NCBI GenBank assembly: GCA_009936765.1
Contig: JAACDL010000091.1
Coordinates: forward strand, 1-9,097
DNA length: 9,097 nucleotides
Source: Methanobacteriota archaeon
Lineage (GTDB): Archaea > Thermoplasmatota > Poseidoniia > Poseidoniales > Poseidoniaceae
Direction: 5' to 3'
The position numbers and the translations under genes are program-made. Shown here piece after piece: positions 6,664 to 9,097 of the stretch (positions are counted from its first letter, which is position 1; each line of letters opens with the position of its first letter). The notes beneath the pieces are model-generated. The model did no database searches. It was not told the DNA's origin and saw nothing but the letters and a program-made list of their open reading frames with translations.

Positions 6664-7836
6664 ATGCACTTCGAAGAAACTGATGAGCAGCAAATGATTC
6701 GCGAACTAGTACGAGACTTTGCCGAGACAGTACTTCCTCCGACGATTGAACACAGGGATGCAAACCAAATTCCACCCGCTGAAGAATGGGCGCAGTTTAT
6801 TGAATATGGTCTCCAAGGAATTACAATACCTGAAGAGTATGGTGGTAATCCGGTAGATGACGTATCTGAGTCAATTATCATTGAGGAGTTGGCTAGGGTC
6901 GACCCTTCTTTCGCAGTAATGTACTGTGTACATGTTGGACTTTGTTCGAAGACTATCGCTCTGCACGGTAATGATGAGCAGAAGTCAAACTACCTACCTC
7001 GGCTCGCGGCCGGAGAAGTTGGCGCATATTCTCTTTCTGAAGCAGGAGCAGGAACAGATGCAGCAGCAATGGTGTGCAAAGCCAAACTATCGGAAGATGG
7101 TAAGCACTATCTCCTAAACGGTGAGAAAATGTGGGTGACTAACGGCGCTCAAGCCCAGATATACGTTCTATTCGCTAAAGATGTAGATCACCCAGATTAC
7201 GGCGTTAAGAGGCACGGTGGTTCTACTGCATTCATTGTAGAACAATCCTTTGAAGGTTTTACTGTAGGTAAGAAAGAGGATAAGTTAGGAATTAGATCTT
7301 CAGATACATGCACACTAGTTCTTGAAAATTGTAAGGTCCCTGTAGAGAATGTACTGAAAGGCTCAGGCAAGGGATTCGCTATCGCAATGAACGCTTTGGA
7401 CAATTCAAGAATTGGAATAGCGGCTCAAGGTCTGGGTATTGCACAGGGTGCATATGAGGCTGCTTTGAAGTATGCTCATGAGAGAGAAGCATTCGGAAAA
7501 CCAATCGCTCATCATCAGATGATTACCTCATACCTAGCAGATATGGCAACCCGCATAGATGCGGCTAGGCTCCTGGTCTATAGAGCATCTTGGGCCAAGC
7601 AAGAGCACTATGAGAATGGCGGTCCACGTCATACAAAGGAAGCAAGTATGGCAAAGTTATTCGCTGGCGATACTGCAATGTGGGTATCAGAAAGAGCAAT
7701 TCAAGTTCTCGGTGGGTATGGATATACCAAAGAGTTCCCAGTAGAGCGTTTCTTCAGGGATGCCAAGATTACTCAGATCTACGAAGGAACCCAAGAAGTT
7801 CAGCGTATTGTGATAGCTCGTGCAATCAAACCTTGA
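6664..7836 (+). CDS. Acyl-CoA dehydrogenase (FAD-dependent)
   Basis: A 390-residue flavoenzyme that oxidises an acyl-CoA to the 2-enoyl-CoA and passes electrons to electron-transfer flavoprotein. Domains are complete: N-terminal helices (1-120), the flavin-contacting strand motif YSLSEAGAGTDA (122-133) with WVTNG (157-161), and the C-terminal helical domain with GLGIAQGAYEAALKY plus REAFGKP (257-280) and VLGGYGYTKEFPVERFFRDAK (from 348). The catalytic base is E374 in IYEGT, the position used by short/medium-chain members. Chain-length preference cannot be read reliably. ATG 6664 starts with the usual MHFEETDEQQMIRE sequence; in-frame ATGs at 6595 and 6613 would add an atypical tail and lie at or before the expected transcription start. 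No other beta-oxidation gene is nearby; its neighbour across the divergent promoter is the GcvH-like gene. Confidence 0.95.
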   Translation: MHFEETDEQQMIRELVRDFAETVLPPTIEHRDANQIPPAEEWAQFIEYGLQGITIPEEYGGNPVDDVSESIIIEELARVDPSFAVMYCVHVGLCSKTIALHGNDEQKSNYLPRLAAGEVGAYSLSEAGAGTDAAAMVCKAKLSEDGKHYLLNGEKMWVTNGAQAQIYVLFAKDVDHPDYGVKRHGGSTAFIVEQSFEGFTVGKKEDKLGIRSSDTCTLVLENCKVPVENVLKGSGKGFAIAMNALDNSRIGIAAQGLGIAQGAYEAALKYAHEREAFGKPIAHHQMITSYLADMATRIDAARLLVYRASWAKQEHYENGGPRHTKEASMAKLFAGDTAMWVSERAIQVLGGYGYTKEFPVERFFRDAKITQIYEGTQEVQRIVIARAIKP

Positions 7837-7884
7837 ATTGGTAAGCAGTACTTGCTTTGGTAGCATTAGCAGCGACCCACTGCA

Positions 7885-7918
7885 AGCCCTTCGTATTCTC
7901 ATATGATTGCGAAGGGTT
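7885..7918. terminator. Hairpin between convergent genes
   Basis: Arms AGCCCTTCGTA (7885-7895) and TGCGAAGGGTT (7908-7918) pair over 11 positions with two G-T wobbles around a 12-base loop. It lies in the 108-base gap between the convergent dehydrogenase and membrane-protein genes, where it could slow polymerase or stabilise 3' ends on either side. There is no long T tract after it, so it is not a classical intrinsic terminator. Nothing else is recognised in this gap. Confidence 0.4.
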
Positions 7919-7944
7919 ATCGGATACAACCTCTGAGCATACAA

Positions 7945-8403
7945 TCAGATTGTTCTAGCCATCGACCAATCTGTTGCTACAACGTACCACACAATTCCTA
8001 AAACCAAAAAAGCAGGAGCAGCAGCCAGCCCTACCAGAGATCCCTTCCACATTGCTTTGTTTTTGCTACGAATACCATAAATCAAAATCGATATCCAAGA
8101 TAAAAATGACACTATGTGCAATAACCCAATAGCATGACCTGAATCAAAAATCCCCAAAAAATTAAATCGAATTCTATATTCATGAATTAATATCGCTGAG
8201 CCCCATGCAAGGATAATGAAAAGATTGGGGGGCCCAAACCCAATCCAGAAACTTTTCGAATTGTAAATATCTGTTGATGTGTCATCACCTGACAATCCAC
8301 CCCAGGTAAAATCTTCATCACAATGCGGACAACTAAATTCACCAATAGCATCGTCATCTAATCCGATTTCCTCATCACAATGTGGACAAAGGATTTCGAC
8401 CAT
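7945..8403 (-). CDS. Zinc-ribbon membrane protein, three transmembrane segments
   Basis: A 152-residue protein with an N-terminal zinc ribbon (CPHC at C6/C9 and CPHC at C25/C28, separated by an acidic GLDDDAIGEFS stretch), a short linker, and three hydrophobic segments at about 54-74, 90-111 and 119-143 that should span the membrane. The first loop after the ribbon is polar (SGDDTSTDIYNSK). The frame is open to 8511, but ATG 8403 is chosen because the ribbon begins there, the upstream residues lie in a palindromic intergenic segment, and a TATA-like GGAATAAG (plus-strand sense) is 22-30 bases upstream. The style recalls short zinc-ribbon membrane proteins that I associate with marine group II archaea; this is recollection, not a search. 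Function is unknown; a membrane sensor or assembly role is only a guess. Confidence 0.75.
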   Translation of the reverse strand: MVEILCPHCDEEIGLDDDAIGEFSCPHCDEDFTWGGLSGDDTSTDIYNSKSFWIGFGPPNLFIILAWGSAILIHEYRIRFNFLGIFDSGHAIGLLHIVSFLSWISILIYGIRSKNKAMWKGSLVGLAAAPAFLVLGIVWYVVATDWSMARTI

Positions 8404-8414
8404 GGTAGTTCCAA

Positions 8415-8445
8415 AAACTGCTACGGAATAAGGGTTGAGCAGTTT
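8415..8445. promoter_or_regulatory. Operator-like dyad around the promoter of the zinc-ribbon gene
   Basis: AAACTGCT (8415-8422) and AGCAGTTT (8438-8445) are a perfect 8-base inverted repeat with a 15-base spacer. The spacer holds the TATA-like GGAATAAGG at 8425-8433, 12-42 bases before the ATG at 8403. The geometry would suit a dimeric repressor covering the promoter. Inferred from pattern. Confidence 0.4.
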
Positions 8446-8447
8446 CC

Positions 8448-8474
8448 AATGCAAAGGGGCCCCCTTTGTATTTT
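8448..8474. repeat. Near-perfect palindrome, left flank of the DUF1810 gene
   Basis: CAAAGGGG (8452-8459) and CCCCTTTG (8461-8468) mirror each other around one C; allowing one G-T wobble the symmetry extends to 8448-8472. TTTT begins at 8471 and could serve as a T tail for plus-strand transcripts. Bases 8448-8459 match, inverted, bases 9060-9071, and bases 8461-8474 match 9060-9073 directly at 13 of 14 positions, on the other side of the DUF1810 gene. Confidence 0.65.
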
Positions 8475-8480
8475 GTAATA

Positions 8481-8963
8481 TCAACTGAGGATATCTCTTG
8501 TCAACTGACAAGGAAAATTACCAATCTGGTCTGATTTTACTAGTTCATCAATGTACTTTTCTAACCTCACAAGATTTGCATCTAAAGAAGAATTATTTTC
8601 ACTCAATTTTCCTAAGGCGCTAGAAAAAAGTGTGAGTGAAGATGTGAATTTTAGACAATCAATCTCGGCGCTCATTAGGGTTAGTAGGGATACACGTTCA
8701 TTCAATAACTTTTGATGAGCAATATGCATTGCTTCAACATAGCGAGGGCCAAGCAGTGGATGCATAAGGTAATCTTTGGCTTCTTCGATACTTTGTATGC
8801 CATAGTAGGTAGCATAATGAGAACTTCCTATCCCTCGGATTTGAGGGAAAATAAACCAAATCCAATGCGCATTTTTCCTGCCATCTGTTAACTCTTTGAT
8901 GGCTCTTTCATACATCGCAGAATTGTCCTGTGCTTCGATAAAACGAACAAGAGAATCCGACAT
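8481..8963 (-). CDS. DUF1810 family protein
   Basis: A 160-residue protein matching the DUF1810 family in order and spacing: an N-terminal FIEAQDNSAMYERAIKEL segment, the hallmark GRKNAHWIWFIFPQIRGIGSS (28-48), then YYGIQSIEEAKDYLMHPLLGPR (53-74), and a helical C-terminal half with KFTSSLTLFSSAL near 105-117. The length is typical. The biochemical function of the family is not established as far as I know; the conserved His/Trp/Phe/Pro block suggests a binding or catalytic site. The family is mostly bacterial to my knowledge, and the gene is visibly more A/T-rich than the informational genes to its left, so recent acquisition is plausible. It is flanked by two related hairpin repeats. Its own promoter is not clear. 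Confidence 0.88.
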   Translation of the reverse strand: MSDSLVRFIEAQDNSAMYERAIKELTDGRKNAHWIWFIFPQIRGIGSSHYATYYGIQSIEEAKDYLMHPLLGPRYVEAMHIAHQKLLNERVSLLTLMSAEIDCLKFTSSLTLFSSALGKLSENNSSLDANLVRLEKYIDELVKSDQIGNFPCQLTRDILS

Positions 8964-9097
8964 ATACTTCCCAATAGTAAAATTGGTAAAAACTTTCTAC
9001 GATGTAAATTGAAAGTATAGACTAATTGTTTCAGATAAGTTGCAAGGGGTCATCCGAAACCCCTTTGCATTTTATTCCCCGATACAAAAGAGATTCA
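8964..9097. other. A/T-rich non-coding end of window
   Basis: No supported gene is seen here. It must contain the promoter of the minus-strand DUF1810 gene. Candidate elements are CTATACTTTC (minus strand, 9011-9020) and short inverted repeats such as ACTTTC at 8992-8997 with GAAAGT at 9011-9016 and CCAAT/ATTGG at 8971-8985, but none is compelling. A hairpin repeat at 9041-9073 is listed separately. One minus-strand frame is open from the window edge to a TGA near 9033, too short to call. Confidence 0.5.
9041..9073. repeat. Hairpin repeat, right flank of the DUF1810 gene
   Basis: TGCAAGGGGT (9041-9050) pairs with ACCCCTTTGCA (9059-9069) with one bulged T and a loop of eight bases (9051-9058). 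It is followed by TTTTATT on the plus strand, so it resembles an intrinsic terminator for plus-strand transcription, although no plus-strand gene precedes it here. Bases 9060-9073 repeat the motif found at 8461-8474 (13 of 14 identical), and 9060-9071 is the exact inverse of 8448-8459. Confidence 0.6.

Noticed and set aside
7837..7944. tRNA or other structured RNA gene in the gap after the dehydrogenase
   Set aside because: There is one hairpin, but no T-loop GGTTCGA-type sequence, no acceptor pairing and no cloverleaf.
1..9097. CRISPR array, insertion sequence or prophage
   Set aside because: No regularly spaced repeats, transposase, integrase or phage structural genes are seen in any frame.

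Overview
The window reads as a piece of an archaeal chromosome. The best guess is a planktonic euryarchaeon of the Marine Group II (Poseidoniales) type. The archaeal call rests on genes seen directly: ribosomal protein S6e, the gamma subunit of initiation factor aIF2, an Orc1/Cdc6 initiator, the diphthamide enzyme Dph2, a stand-alone Fcf1-like PIN protein and a DUF357 protein. The narrower lineage is inference from intermediate GC, an acyl-CoA dehydrogenase, and a small zinc-ribbon membrane protein of a style I associate with that group. Likely translation starts often have a GGTGA/GTGAT-type Shine-Dalgarno sequence, and A/T-rich TATA-like boxes sit about 25-35 nt from several starts.

Layout. 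On the + strand, 1-1103 holds the 3' part of a beta-propeller-like gene followed directly by a DUF357 gene. These meet a minus-strand run stop to stop at 1103/1104. The run, read from right to left, is S6e (from 3690), aIF2-gamma, PIN protein, winged-helix regulator. It looks like one operon driven by a TATA-like box near 3729-3736. Further right on the minus strand are orc1/cdc6 (3766-4947), dph2 (5002-6108) and a GcvH-like gene (6158-6559). The GcvH-like gene is divergent from an acyl-CoA dehydrogenase on the + strand (6664-7836), and both may use the same A/T-rich box near 6589-6598. After a hairpin-containing gap come two minus-strand genes: a zinc-ribbon membrane protein (7945-8403) and a DUF1810 protein (8481-8963) in visibly more A/T-rich DNA. 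The last 134 bases carry no supported gene.

How the genes fit together. The core is informational. S6e and aIF2-gamma serve translation initiation, the PIN protein is probably an RNA-processing nuclease, Dph2 begins the modification of elongation factor 2, and Orc1/Cdc6 starts DNA replication. The acyl-CoA dehydrogenase belongs to fatty-acid or branched-chain acyl-CoA oxidation. The right end looks accessory.

Most worth a second look: a GcvH-like protein whose lipoyl-lysine position is glutamate; an aIF2-gamma without the cysteines of its zinc knuckle; a DUF1810 gene bracketed by matching 12-14 base repeats lying in hairpins; and an operator-like dyad around the likely promoter of the membrane-protein gene.
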